In this document: positions 32,352 to 40,968 of the stretch, one piece after another | Position numbering within the stretch: position 1 is the stretch's first letter | Layout of the letters: every line of letters begins with the position of its first letter | NCBI RefSeq assembly: GCF_000620625.1 | Contig: NZ_JIAW01000008.1 | Span: 209,671 to 273,670, forward strand | Source: Mycobacterium sp. URHB0044 | GTDB lineage: Bacteria; Actinomycetota; Actinomycetes; Mycobacteriales; Mycobacteriaceae | Reading direction: 5' to 3' | DNA length: 64,000 nt | Translations under genes and position numbers: made by a program | The notes under the pieces: generated by a model | The model's database searches: none | What the model was told of the DNA's origin: nothing | Seen by the model: the letters and a program-made list of their open reading frames with translations, nothing else

Positions 32352-33502
32352 CGCAGCCGCTCCCCCGTATCGGCGTCGAAGAGATACACCCGTTCGGGCG
32401 GCGCGGTGACGACGACCCGCTGTTCCGGCTCGTAATCCTCCTGGGCCGGCGTCTGCACGACGATGCCCTCTTCCACCCCGGCGATGGTGCTGGTGGCCAG
32501 CCCGAACTCGAGCAGATGCTCGAAATATGCAACGGTGGCTCGGATCCCGGTTCCATCGCCTGAAGACAAGGTGCAGTCCTGGGGCCGGATCCCTACCGCG
32601 ACGCGCGTGCCGTCGGCGACGGCGGTCGCCTTCGCTTCCAAAGAGCCGGCGCCTGAGCCGATCTCGACACGGGTCGCACCGCTGTCCTTCCGGACCGTCC
32701 CGCGCAGCACGTTGATCTGCGGCTCACCGACGAACTGGGCGACGAACAGATTCGCCGGGTCGTCGAACACCTCGTCGGGTGTGCCGAACTGCTGCACCAC
32801 GCCCGCGTCCATCACCGCGAGGCGATCGGCGAGCGACAACGCCTCGACCTGGTCGTGGGTGACGACGATGGTCGTGTAGCCGAATTCGCGCTGCAAGACC
32901 TTCAGTTCGCGACGGACCCGTTGGCGCGCGGCCGCATCGAGGTGACTCAACGGCTCGTCGAGGAGCAGCACCGGTGGGTTCCTGACCAAGGCCCGCGCCA
33001 GTGCGACGCGCTGCTTCTGACCGCTGGACAGGCCGGCGGGCCGCAGCTCCAGCATGTCGTTCATCTCCAGGCGGTTGCTGATCGAGGCAACCATCTGCTC
33101 GGCGCCCTTGACCTTGCGGGCCTTGAGGCCGTACAGCAGGTTCTCCCGGACCGACAACGGTGGATACAGCGCGTAGCTCTCGAAACCGACGCCGATGCCC
33201 CGCTTCGAGGCGGGCAACTGCGAGATCTCCCGGTCGCCGATGCTGATCGAACCGCTGGTCACCGTCTCCAGGCCCGCGATCATCCGCAACGTCGTGGTCT
33301 TGCCGCAGCCCGATGGACCGAGCAGCGCGACGAGCTCACCCGGTTCGATTGCCAGGTCGATGCCCTTCACCGCGGTGACGCTCTCTCGTCCCCGGGACGC
33401 GTAGGTCTTCACCAGCCCGCGCAGCACCAGGCTCTGCGCGGTTCCCGAGGAATCCGACCGGTGCTTGGGCGCGCCGTTGGTCCGCGACGTCGTCACACTC
33501 AT
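32348..33502 (-). CDS. ABC importer ATP-binding protein 1 (CUT1/MalK type, polyol)
   Basis: 384 residues. Walker A GPSGCGKTT (near residue 60), signature LSSGQKQRVALARAL, Walker B VLLLDEPLSHLD, and the switch histidine in VVTHD are intact. A C-terminal TOBE-like regulatory region follows (about 280-384). The Q-loop reads GFESYALYP: the conserved glutamine is replaced by glutamate, and LSGGQ is LSSGQ. The same Q-loop change occurs in the second ATPase. The two different ATPases probably pair as a heterodimer under the two permeases. ATGA overlaps join it to the neighbours on both sides. Confidence 0.92.
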   Translation of the reverse strand: MSVTTSRTNGAPKHRSDSSGTAQSLVLRGLVKTYASRGRESVTAVKGIDLAIEPGELVALLGPSGCGKTTTLRMIAGLETVTSGSISIGDREISQLPASKRGIGVGFESYALYPPLSVRENLLYGLKARKVKGAEQMVASISNRLEMNDMLELRPAGLSSGQKQRVALARALVRNPPVLLLDEPLSHLDAAARQRVRRELKVLQREFGYTTIVVTHDQVEALSLADRLAVMDAGVVQQFGTPDEVFDDPANLFVAQFVGEPQINVLRGTVRKDSGATRVEIGSGAGSLEAKATAVADGTRVAVGIRPQDCTLSSGDGTGIRATVAYFEHLLEFGLATSTIAGVEEGIVVQTPAQEDYEPEQRVVVTAPPERVYLFDADTGERLR

Positions 33503-34617
33503 TGCGCTGCCTCCAGGGTCTTGTCGTCCGCACCGAGCCGTCGAGTGTCGCCATCGCCCGCGGCAAAGACGTGAACGTCCTTGTCTGCCACCGTCATCGA
33601 CACGGGGGAGCCTTCATCGGCGCCTTCGCGTCCCGACGCCAGGACGATCAGCTGCTCGCCGCCGACCTGCACCGTCAGCTCGACGTTGCGGCCAAGCCGC
33701 TCGGCCAACAGGACCGTGCCGCTCAGCCGCGCCGATCCGGAGTCTGCGCCGACGACGTGAATGTCACAGGGGCGCAACCCGACCCGCACGCGCTCACCGG
33801 TACGCACGTCGACGCCCGCGGGCACCGGCACTCCGATCGAGCCGTCGCCCAACCGAATCTGCCCGTCGTCGACGATGCCGTCGAGGAGGTTGATCTCGGG
33901 CTGCCCGAGGGCACGTGCGACGAACGTGTCGGCCGGCCGCCGCCAGATCTCCTCGGGTGTACCGATCTGCACCAGCGACCCGGATCGCATCACCGCGATG
34001 CGGTCCCCGAGCGCGAGGGCCTCCTGGTAGTCGTGCGTGACGTAGACGGTCGTGGTCTTCGACATCGCGCCGAGTTGCTTGAGCTCGGCGCGCATCGCCG
34101 CCCGCAATTTTGCGTCCAGATGGCTCAGCGGTTCGTCGAGCAGATAGATGTCGGCGGGCCGGACCAACACGCGGCCCAGTGCGACCCGCTGCCGCTGCCC
34201 GTTGGACAACTCTCGCGGAAACCGCTTGAGCAGATGGTTGATTCCCAGCGTCGTGGTCACCTGGTTGATCCGCTCGGCGCGCTGGGCATCGGTGTACTTG
34301 CCGGTGCGGCCGGACTTCAGCGGTGAGGCCAGGTTCTCGTTGACGGTCTTCTGCGGGTACAGCGCGTAGCTCTCGAACGCCATCGCGACGTTGCGGTGGT
34401 ACGGCTCGACGCGCGTCACGTCGGTGCCGCCGATCGTCACCGTGCCACCGTCGATGTCGACGAGGCCGGCAACCGACTTCAGCGTGGTGGTCTTGCCTGC
34501 CCCGCTGGGGCCGAGGATGACGAAGAACTCGCCGTCGGCGATGTCGACCGACAGATCGTGCACCGCCCTGGTCTTCCCGAACGACTTGGACAGGCCCTGC
34601 AGCGATACGGTGGCCAT
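33499..34617 (-). CDS. ABC importer ATP-binding protein 2 (CUT1/MalK type, polyol)
   Basis: 372 residues. Walker A GPSGAGKTTTLK, signature LSNGQRQRVALGRVL, Walker B YLLDEPLSHLDA, and switch YVTHD are visible, with a C-terminal TOBE region. As in the partner ATPase, the Q-loop is AFESYALYP with Glu in place of Gln. The start ATG 34615-34617 (MATVSLQGLSKSFGK) touches the upstream permease stop (TGATG). The frame is open far upstream (to 35379) but that is a shadow of the permease gene. Confidence 0.92.
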   Translation of the reverse strand: MATVSLQGLSKSFGKTRAVHDLSVDIADGEFFVILGPSGAGKTTTLKSVAGLVDIDGGTVTIGGTDVTRVEPYHRNVAMAFESYALYPQKTVNENLASPLKSGRTGKYTDAQRAERINQVTTTLGINHLLKRFPRELSNGQRQRVALGRVLVRPADIYLLDEPLSHLDAKLRAAMRAELKQLGAMSKTTTVYVTHDYQEALALGDRIAVMRSGSLVQIGTPEEIWRRPADTFVARALGQPEINLLDGIVDDGQIRLGDGSIGVPVPAGVDVRTGERVRVGLRPCDIHVVGADSGSARLSGTVLLAERLGRNVELTVQVGGEQLIVLASGREGADEGSPVSMTVADKDVHVFAAGDGDTRRLGADDKTLEAAQ

Positions 34618-35498
34618 CAGGCTTTCACCGCCCCGAACGACAGGCCGCGCACCAGGTATCTCTGGATGGTGAGCGCAAGTATCAGCGGTGGCAATGCCGC
34701 GATGATCGCGGCCGCGGCGGTCAGGTTGTAGTACGCCTGCCCACCGCCACCGAGGAACTTGGTGATCGCGACGGTCACCGTGCCCGCGTTGCTGTCGGCG
34801 AGGATCAGCGGGAACACGTAGTTGTTCCAGGCGAATATGAACGCCAGCAGGGCGGCAGCGGCGATGCCGGGACGCACGATCGGCAGCGCCACCATCACGA
34901 ATGCCCGTGTCCTGGTGTAGCCGTCCAGCAGCGCGGCGTCCTCCAGGTCCGCGGGCAGGTCCTCGAAGTAGGACCGCAGGATCCACACCACCAGCGGCAT
35001 CGTGACGAGTTGCAGCACCCAGATCATGCCGACCTTGGTGTCGAAGAGGCCGATCTGGTTGTAGATCACGAACAGCGGCACGATGACCATCAGCTCCGGC
35101 GCGAACCGGAACGACAGCATCTGGAACATCAGGTCGTTGCTGCCCTTGTACTTCCAGCGGCCCGCCGCGTACGCCGCGGGAATGCCGATCACCAGCGAGA
35201 CGATCACCGCGCCACCGCAGTTGAGCAGGCTGGTCAGCAGCGAGGCCTTGAAGTCGACACTGGTCATCTGGGTGCCCTTGTCGGACAACACGGTTGCGAA
35301 GTTCGACCAGGTCGGACTGAACTCGAAGTAGGTGCTGGTCTGCTGCTCGGCGTTCTTCAGCGCCAGGATCAGCATCCACACGATGGGGAACAACGAGAAC
35401 ACGAACCAGAAGATCAGGCCGACGTCTGCCGACACCGATCCGATCGAGAGACGCCGCTGCCCGGGAAGCAGTTCGCGCGTAGCCGATTTGAGTGCCAT
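34617..35498 (-). CDS. ABC importer permease (MalG type, polyol)
   Basis: 293 residues with about six transmembrane helices, starting at DVGLIFWFVFSLFPIVWMLIL. The cytoplasmic EAA loop is EDAALLDGYTRTRAFVMVALPIVRPG, the docking site for an ATPase subunit. The C-terminal SFGAVKA resembles the ends of MalG-like permeases. ATG 35496-35498 is two bases after the upstream permease stop. It forms the membrane pore together with the MalF-type permease. Confidence 0.93.
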   Translation of the reverse strand: MALKSATRELLPGQRRLSIGSVSADVGLIFWFVFSLFPIVWMLILALKNAEQQTSTYFEFSPTWSNFATVLSDKGTQMTSVDFKASLLTSLLNCGGAVIVSLVIGIPAAYAAGRWKYKGSNDLMFQMLSFRFAPELMVIVPLFVIYNQIGLFDTKVGMIWVLQLVTMPLVVWILRSYFEDLPADLEDAALLDGYTRTRAFVMVALPIVRPGIAAAALLAFIFAWNNYVFPLILADSNAGTVTVAITKFLGGGGQAYYNLTAAAAIIAALPPLILALTIQRYLVRGLSFGAVKA

Positions 35499-35500
35499 GG

Positions 35501-36460
35501 TCAGGACTCCGCTCCCGCAGCGCGACGCTGCGCCTTGCCGAGCACGCTCACCAGGTAGCGCGCGGTGATGAACACGATGATCCAGAGCAGCAGCATGTAG
35601 GTGCTGCCACGCGAGTAGTCCAGGTTGATGATCGAGTCCTCGAAGGCCCCGATCTGCAGTGTGCGGGTGGCGACGCCAGGCCCGCCGGCGGTGAGCACGT
35701 AGATGTGATCGAACACCTTCAGGTTGTCCATGAACCGGAAGATCACTGCGACCAGGATGTAGGGCCACAACATCGGCAGCATGAGCTTGCGGAACATGTA
35801 GAACCAACCGGCACCGTCCACCTCGGACGCCTCGAACGGCTCCTTGGGCAGCGACCGGATGCCTGCCAACACCAGGATGGCCACGAACGGGGTGAAGATC
35901 CACAGATCGACGAGGATCACCGACCACAGTGCGTTGGTGCTCGACAACCAGTCGAACGTGTTGCCCAGTCCGAGAACGTGATTGAGGATGCCGAATTGCG
36001 GATTGAACATCAGCTTCCACATCACGCCTGCGATCACCGGGGCGATCATCAGCGGCAGGATTAGCACCTTCTCGAAGATCTTCCCGATGAACGACGACCG
36101 GTTCAGCAGCAGCGCGAGGCCGACGCCGAGCGCCGTCTCGACGAGCGTGGCCAGCACCGCGAAGATCGCCGTGACCTTGACGCTCTGCCAGAAGATCTGG
36201 TCACCCAGCACCGACTTGAAGTTGTCGAACCAGATGAAGTGCGGGTCGGGGTTCACCGCGGCGTAGTTCAGGAACGCGTAGTAGGCACCCACGGCGAACG
36301 GGTAGAGGATCCCGATGACGATGACCAGCGCGGGTATCGACAGCAGGTAGGGGCGCATCCGGCGCCGCCACGTCGGGATCTCGGGGAGTGGCCGGCGCGC
36401 CTGTGTCGTGGCGGACCGTTCGGGTTGCGTCGGAGGCGCTTTGGGGGTTTGTGTCGTCAT
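35501..36460 (-). CDS. ABC importer permease (MalF type, polyol)
   Basis: 319 residues. A hydrophilic N-terminal tail of about 35 residues precedes six predicted helices, the first YLLSIPALVIVIGILYPFAVG. The EAA loop reads FEASEVDGAGWFYMFRKLMLPMLWP. The DNLKVFDHIYVLTAGGPG segment is typical of CUT1 inner membrane subunits. It is 15 bases downstream of the binding-protein gene and two bases upstream of its partner permease. Confidence 0.93.
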   Translation of the reverse strand: MTTQTPKAPPTQPERSATTQARRPLPEIPTWRRRMRPYLLSIPALVIVIGILYPFAVGAYYAFLNYAAVNPDPHFIWFDNFKSVLGDQIFWQSVKVTAIFAVLATLVETALGVGLALLLNRSSFIGKIFEKVLILPLMIAPVIAGVMWKLMFNPQFGILNHVLGLGNTFDWLSSTNALWSVILVDLWIFTPFVAILVLAGIRSLPKEPFEASEVDGAGWFYMFRKLMLPMLWPYILVAVIFRFMDNLKVFDHIYVLTAGGPGVATRTLQIGAFEDSIINLDYSRGSTYMLLLWIIVFITARYLVSVLGKAQRRAAGAES

Positions 36461-36475
36461 CGTTGCCGCAACTCC

Positions 36476-37906
36476 CTAGAGGTTGACCTTGGAGGTATTG
36501 GTCTTGGCGAGGCTGCGTAGTCGCGACGCAGCATCGTCTCCGCCGTAGATGTCCTGCAGGGCCACCGCCCAGTTCTGCGTGGTGTCGAAGAACTTCTTCT
36601 GCGGGGTGAACTGGATCTTCGACGATCCGATCACCGTCTCGAAGGCCTCCAGATAGCCGAACTGCTCGGCGGCCACCCGCTTGAAGGTGGTGTCGAAGAC
36701 GGACTTTCGCACCGGATCGGCGTAGGTGCCGCCCTCGACGGCCTTGTTCATCGACTCCTTGCCGGTCGCCCACTGGATGAACAGCCAGGCCGGCAGCTTG
36801 TTGCGGGAGTTGGCACTCATCGCCCAGCTCCAGGTCCACAGGTTCGTCTTGTAGTTCCCGTCCGGCCCGGCAGGCCCGGCGTACCAACCCAGGTTTCCGG
36901 CTTCCTTGCTGGCGCCGGACTTGTTCTTCGGATAGGTGGCGCTGTCGGCATCGAACACCATCATCGCCTTGCCGTCGCCCAGATCGCCTGTGGCATTGGG
37001 GTAGTCGTAGGTGGTCCACGACGTCGGCCCGGCCTGGTGCTGCATCTCGATCCACTTCTTGGTGAAGTCGATGGCCTCGTCGCTGTCCATCTCGGCGATC
37101 ATCTCGGAGCCGTTGAACGTGTAGTCGACGGCTCCGGCCCGGGAGTACTGCGTCATGAAACCGGGGTGGATCGTGGCCCACGACTTGGACCCGCGGGTGG
37201 CGATGCCGTAGCGGTTCTGCGACCGGTCGGTGAGATCGACCGCGAGCTGGATGAAGTCGTCGAAGTTGTCCGGCAGCTTGGTGATGCCGCGCTGGTCGAA
37301 GTACGCCTTGTTGTACGCGACCACGTTGTTCTCGAAACCCCACGGGATGGCCCACTGGCCACCGGTGCCCAACGGCGTGCCGGGCGTGAAGTCCCACCGG
37401 GTGGACGTGCGCAAACCCTCGAAGATGTCGTCGAAGTCGTACTCGGCGTTGGTGGCGGCGGAGTTCTGCAGCCACGGGTTGAGGTCCTCGATCCAGCCCG
37501 GCGGCCCGTACTGCCAGATGAAGTAGGCGCCGAGCATGAACGCGTCGTGCTTTCCGGATCCGCCTGCCAGCTCGGTGTTCAGCTTGGTGAAGTAGTCGGC
37601 CTCTGGTACCAGGTCGACGTTGACGGTGATGCCGGTGAGTTCGGTGAACTCGGCAAGCAGCGGCTGGTAGGACAGCTGGTACGGGTGCGGCGTCTGCAGG
37701 ATGTTGATGGTGGACCCGGATGCCTTCTTCCAGTCGAATCCGCCGCTGACCTCTGCGGCACCGTTCGGAGCGCTGGCCTTGCCGCCGACGCCGCAGGCGC
37801 TCAGCACGGGCAGGCTGGCGGCGGCCGCACCGGCAACTCCCAACGCCGCCAACATGTTCCGCCGCGACATCTGCGGGCCCTGGAATCCAACTCGGTTACG
37901 ACTCAT
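36476..37906 (-). CDS. Extracellular polyol-binding lipoprotein of the ABC importer
   Basis: 476 residues. The N-terminus combines a twin-arginine motif (SRRNML, residues 14-19) with a lipobox LSAC at Cys38, so export is probably via Tat as a lipidated protein. An internal Met13 is an alternative start that keeps both signals. The mature part is a type 1 solute-binding fold (TGITVNVDLVPEADYFTKLNTELAGG, WAIPWGFENNVVAYNKAYF, GDGKAMMVFDA). The context predicts a tetritol or longer alditol as ligand. It is the second gene of the operon, 27 bases after eltD. Confidence 0.92.
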   Translation of the reverse strand: MSRNRVGFQGPQMSRRNMLAALGVAGAAAASLPVLSACGVGGKASAPNGAAEVSGGFDWKKASGSTINILQTPHPYQLSYQPLLAEFTELTGITVNVDLVPEADYFTKLNTELAGGSGKHDAFMLGAYFIWQYGPPGWIEDLNPWLQNSAATNAEYDFDDIFEGLRTSTRWDFTPGTPLGTGGQWAIPWGFENNVVAYNKAYFDQRGITKLPDNFDDFIQLAVDLTDRSQNRYGIATRGSKSWATIHPGFMTQYSRAGAVDYTFNGSEMIAEMDSDEAIDFTKKWIEMQHQAGPTSWTTYDYPNATGDLGDGKAMMVFDADSATYPKNKSGASKEAGNLGWYAGPAGPDGNYKTNLWTWSWAMSANSRNKLPAWLFIQWATGKESMNKAVEGGTYADPVRKSVFDTTFKRVAAEQFGYLEAFETVIGSSKIQFTPQKKFFDTTQNWAVALQDIYGGDDAASRLRSLAKTNTSKVNL

Positions 37907-37933
37907 CTGAGATAGTCCTTCGGTCGGGAGGAA

Positions 37934-39022
37934 TCAAGCCGGAATCAGGGAGACCTTCACCGACTCCTTGCCGCTGGCGACGAGGTCCAGTCCCTTCTGG
38001 AAGTCGTGCAGTGGCAATTGGTGAGTGCAGATTTCGTTCATCGGCAGCACGCCGGACTCGATCATCCGGATCGCGGCGGGCCAGCAGTACGGGCCGAGGT
38101 GTGCGCCGAGGACGTCGAGTTCCTTGTCGTCGCTGATGATGCTCCAGTCGACGGAGACGTCGCTGCCGAAGACGCCGTACTCCACGTAGCGGCCGAGCTT
38201 GCGCAGCAAGTTGAGCCCCTGCGGTACGGCGGAGGTGTGGCCGGTGCCCTCGAGGTAGACGTCGGCGCCGTATCCGTCGGTCAGGCCCTTGATCACCTCG
38301 ACCACGTCCTGCTCGGCGATGTTGATGGTGATGTCGGCACCGCAGGCCTTGGCGAGTTCCAGCTTCTCCGGCGCCATGTCGAGCGCGATGACGTGCATCG
38401 GGTTCTTGGCCCGCGCGCCGGCGACCATGCCTAGTCCGATCGGCCCGCAGCCGGCGACCACGACGGTGTCCTCGAACGTGATCTGGGCGCGCTCGACGGC
38501 ATGCAGCGAGCAGGACAGGGGCTCGGCGAACGCGGCGTGCTGCGGCGGGATGTCGCCGGATACCTTGTGCACCAACGCCTCCGCGGGGTACACCATGTAG
38601 CTCGCCATGGCGCCGGGGGTGCGTCGCTTGAAGCCGTATAGGTCGTGCGGCTGACACATGTGGTACTGGCCACGCTTGCAGTAGCGGCACTCCCAGCACG
38701 GCACGATCTGTTCGGACACCACGCGGTCACCGACGGCGATGCCCCACCTGTTCGCGGCCTCGTCGTCGAGTTCGACTACGCGGCCGGTGAATTCGTGGCC
38801 GGGGATCACCATCGTCTCGGCCCAGGCCGGACGGTTCTCGTCACCCCAGAACTTGGCGGCGCCGTGATAGCACTTCAGGTCGCTGGCGCAGATGCCGACG
38901 GCCTCCACGCGAATCAGTGCCTCGCCGGGTCCGCGCTGCGGGACTGCGACCTCTTCCAACCGGTAGTCGTGCGGTCCGTGGCACACGACCGCCTGCATCT
39001 TCTCGGGGATTTGGTCGGTCAT
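37934..39022 (-). CDS. eltD: Zinc-dependent polyol dehydrogenase, likely erythritol/L-threitol dehydrogenase
   Basis: 362 residues of the medium-chain dehydrogenase family. Catalytic zinc ligands lie in GICASDLKCYHG and PGHEFTG. The structural zinc lobe is CWECRYCKRGQYHMC (four Cys). The NAD-binding motif is GCGPIGLG. The M. smegmatis homologue in the equivalent cluster oxidises erythritol and L-threitol to L-erythrulose; assignment here is by operon content and family. First gene of the leftward operon, with a likely operator array between it and the divergent sorC gene. Confidence 0.87.
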   Translation of the reverse strand: MTDQIPEKMQAVVCHGPHDYRLEEVAVPQRGPGEALIRVEAVGICASDLKCYHGAAKFWGDENRPAWAETMVIPGHEFTGRVVELDDEAANRWGIAVGDRVVSEQIVPCWECRYCKRGQYHMCQPHDLYGFKRRTPGAMASYMVYPAEALVHKVSGDIPPQHAAFAEPLSCSLHAVERAQITFEDTVVVAGCGPIGLGMVAGARAKNPMHVIALDMAPEKLELAKACGADITINIAEQDVVEVIKGLTDGYGADVYLEGTGHTSAVPQGLNLLRKLGRYVEYGVFGSDVSVDWSIISDDKELDVLGAHLGPYCWPAAIRMIESGVLPMNEICTHQLPLHDFQKGLDLVASGKESVKVSLIPA

Positions 39023-39066
39023 CGGCAGCTCCTTCGCATGTGGCTGCGGTCACACTATCGAGCCCG

Positions 39067-39121
39067 TGCACATTTGTCCAGAACGAATGTTCAGGAAAAT
39101 TCTTTCCAGAACACATGTGCA
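39067..39121. promoter_or_regulatory. SorC-type operator array between eltD and sorC
   Basis: CCAGAACGAATGTTC (39078-39092) is repeated as CCAGAACACATGTGC (39106-39120), 28 bases apart. A wider inverted repeat, TGCACATTTGT (39067-39077) against ACACATGTGCA (39111-39121), matches at 10 of 11 positions. The array fills the divergent promoter region, and its right end sits just before the probable sorC -10 box (TACTTT, 39128-39133). SorC tetramers bind paired sites, so control of both the uptake operon and sorC-dthD is expected. Confidence 0.65.
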
Positions 39122-39137
39122 ATGACATACTTTCCCC

Positions 39138-40172
39138 ATGCCCCGCCCGGCCCCGCGCACGCCGACGACCCCGGTGGGCGACGCGGCCCCACCAGACGGC
39201 GAAGGCAGTCACTTTCCCGCATCACTGCTGTACAGCGCGGCGCGGCTGTACTACGAAGACGACGCCACGCAGGCCGAGGTCGCCGAGCGACTCGGCACCA
39301 GCCGCGCCACCGTGAGCCGGCTGCTGTCCGAAGCCAAGCGGCAGGGCATCGTGCGCATCGAGGTGGTGCCGCCCGCCGAAGCGCGACCCGGTGACCTCGC
39401 CGACCGTCTCGCCCGCGCACTCGGTCTGACGTCGGTGTACCTCAGTCCCCCGCTTCCGACTCCCAGCGCGGGCCGCAGCGTCGTCGACGTGATGGGCCGC
39501 GCGCTGGCGCCTGCGGTCGGCCGCGCGCTGAGCGAAGCGGGCCTGTTGCCCGGCGACGTGCTGCTGGTGTCGTCGGGACGCACCGTGTACGAAGTCGCGC
39601 AGTTCGACCTGACCGCACTCCCCGGCGTGGTGATCGCACCGACCGTCGGCGGCAACGACCAGCCCGAAGAGTGGTATCAGACCAACGAGATCACACGGCT
39701 GGTCGCCAATCGCGTTGGTGGGCGGGCGAGTTATCTCTTCGCACCCGCGCTGCCCGGCGAAGAGTTGTACCAGTCTCTCCTCAACGACCCGAGCATCCAA
39801 CGGGTACTCCATCTTTGGCCGCACGCGCGGTGCGCGCTGATGGGCGTCGGCGCCCCGCCGCTGATCCGGTCCGACATTCCGCAGTTCGTGCCGACCGGCT
39901 CGACGTCGCTGCGCGCTGCGGTCGGGGACGTGTGCTCGCGGTTCTACGACCGCGACGGGCAACCCATCGAGTTCGACGGCGGGGAGCGCCTGATCGCCGT
40001 CGAACTCGATGCCCTGCGGCACATTCCGGTGACCATCGCCGTTGCGGTCGGCAAGGAGAAGGTCGACTCGATCATCGGCGGCGCCCGCGGCGGGTACTTC
40101 AACCACCTCGTCACCGACCCGGTGACGGCCACCGCCATCCTGGCCAGTCCGGCCATCGACGAACAGGTGTGA
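39138..40172 (+). CDS. SorC/DeoR-type sugar-responsive transcriptional regulator
   Basis: 344 residues. An N-terminal helix-turn-helix (about residues 35-70: YYEDDATQAEVAERLGTSRATVSRLLSEAKRQGIV) precedes the large phosphosugar-binding domain of the SorC family. Characteristic are LLVSSGRTVYEVA, APTVGGN, CALMGVGAPP, DVCSRFYDRDGQPI, and GGARGGYFNHLVTD near the end. It probably binds a phosphorylated tetrulose or pentulose intermediate and releases or activates the operon. The ATG follows a -10-like box by four bases. dthD starts four bases after its stop. Confidence 0.9.
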   Translation: MPRPAPRTPTTPVGDAAPPDGEGSHFPASLLYSAARLYYEDDATQAEVAERLGTSRATVSRLLSEAKRQGIVRIEVVPPAEARPGDLADRLARALGLTSVYLSPPLPTPSAGRSVVDVMGRALAPAVGRALSEAGLLPGDVLLVSSGRTVYEVAQFDLTALPGVVIAPTVGGNDQPEEWYQTNEITRLVANRVGGRASYLFAPALPGEELYQSLLNDPSIQRVLHLWPHARCALMGVGAPPLIRSDIPQFVPTGSTSLRAAVGDVCSRFYDRDGQPIEFDGGERLIAVELDALRHIPVTIAVAVGKEKVDSIIGGARGGYFNHLVTDPVTATAILASPAIDEQV

Positions 40173-40176
40173 CGAC

Positions 40177-40968
40177 GTGACCACCATGGCAGAACCGCAG
40201 CGCCCCGGCACCATTCGCCTCGACGGTAAGCGGGCCCTCATCACGGGCGCCACCAAGGGAATCGGCGCCGACATCGCCCGCGCCTTCGCCGCGGCCGGCG
40301 CCACCCTGGTACTCAGCGGCCGCGACGAGGCGGAGCTGGAACGCGGCGCCCGCGCGTTGACCGACGAGTTCGGAGTCAAGATCGGTACCGCCGCAGTCGA
40401 TCTGGCGCTCGGCGACGGACCAGCGCGACTGGCAGAACTGGCCACCACGGCGTTCGGCGGGCTGGACATCCTAGTCAACAATGCCGGCATCTCGCATCCC
40501 CAGCCGGTCACCGAAACCGATCCCGAGATGTTCGACGCCACCATGGCAGTCAACCTGCGGGCCCCCGCGCTGCTGGCCGCCGCAGTGGGCAGGGTGATGG
40601 TGGCGCAGGGCACCGGAGGGTCGATCGTGACCGTGGCATCGGCGGCCGCGCTGGCGCCACTGCCCGACCACTACGCCTACTGCGCGTCCAAGGCGGGACT
40701 GGTGATGGCGACGAAGGTCCTCGCCAGAGAACTGGGCCCGCACGGCATCCGGGCCAACTCGGTGTGCCCCACCGTGGTTCTCACCGAGATGGGTCAGCGG
40801 GTGTGGGGCGAGGAAGCCAAGGCCGCACCGATGCTGGCGCGGATACCGTTGGGCCGCTTCGCCGTACCGCGCGAGGTGTCCGAAGCCGTGCTGTGGCTGG
40901 CGTCGGATGCGGCCAGCATGGTCTCTGGTGTCGACATCGCCGTCGACGGCGGCTACACGATGGGCTGA
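40177..40968 (+). CDS. dthD: SDR polyol dehydrogenase, likely D-threitol dehydrogenase
   Basis: 263 residues of the classical SDR family. Features are TGATKGIGADIARAF (near residue 23), NNAGISHP, the catalytic SAAALAPLPDHYAYCASKAG, a CPTVVLTEMGQ loop, and VDGGYTMG at the end. In M. smegmatis the equivalent SDR oxidises D-threitol to D-erythrulose, the direct substrate of DerK. It is co-transcribed with sorC (GTG start, four-base gap). An ATG four codons downstream (40186) is a possible start. It converges on the FGGY kinase with a 16-base overlap. Confidence 0.83.
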   Translation: MTTMAEPQRPGTIRLDGKRALITGATKGIGADIARAFAAAGATLVLSGRDEAELERGARALTDEFGVKIGTAAVDLALGDGPARLAELATTAFGGLDILVNNAGISHPQPVTETDPEMFDATMAVNLRAPALLAAAVGRVMVAQGTGGSIVTVASAAALAPLPDHYAYCASKAGLVMATKVLARELGPHGIRANSVCPTVVLTEMGQRVWGEEAKAAPMLARIPLGRFAVPREVSEAVLWLASDAASMVSGVDIAVDGGYTMG

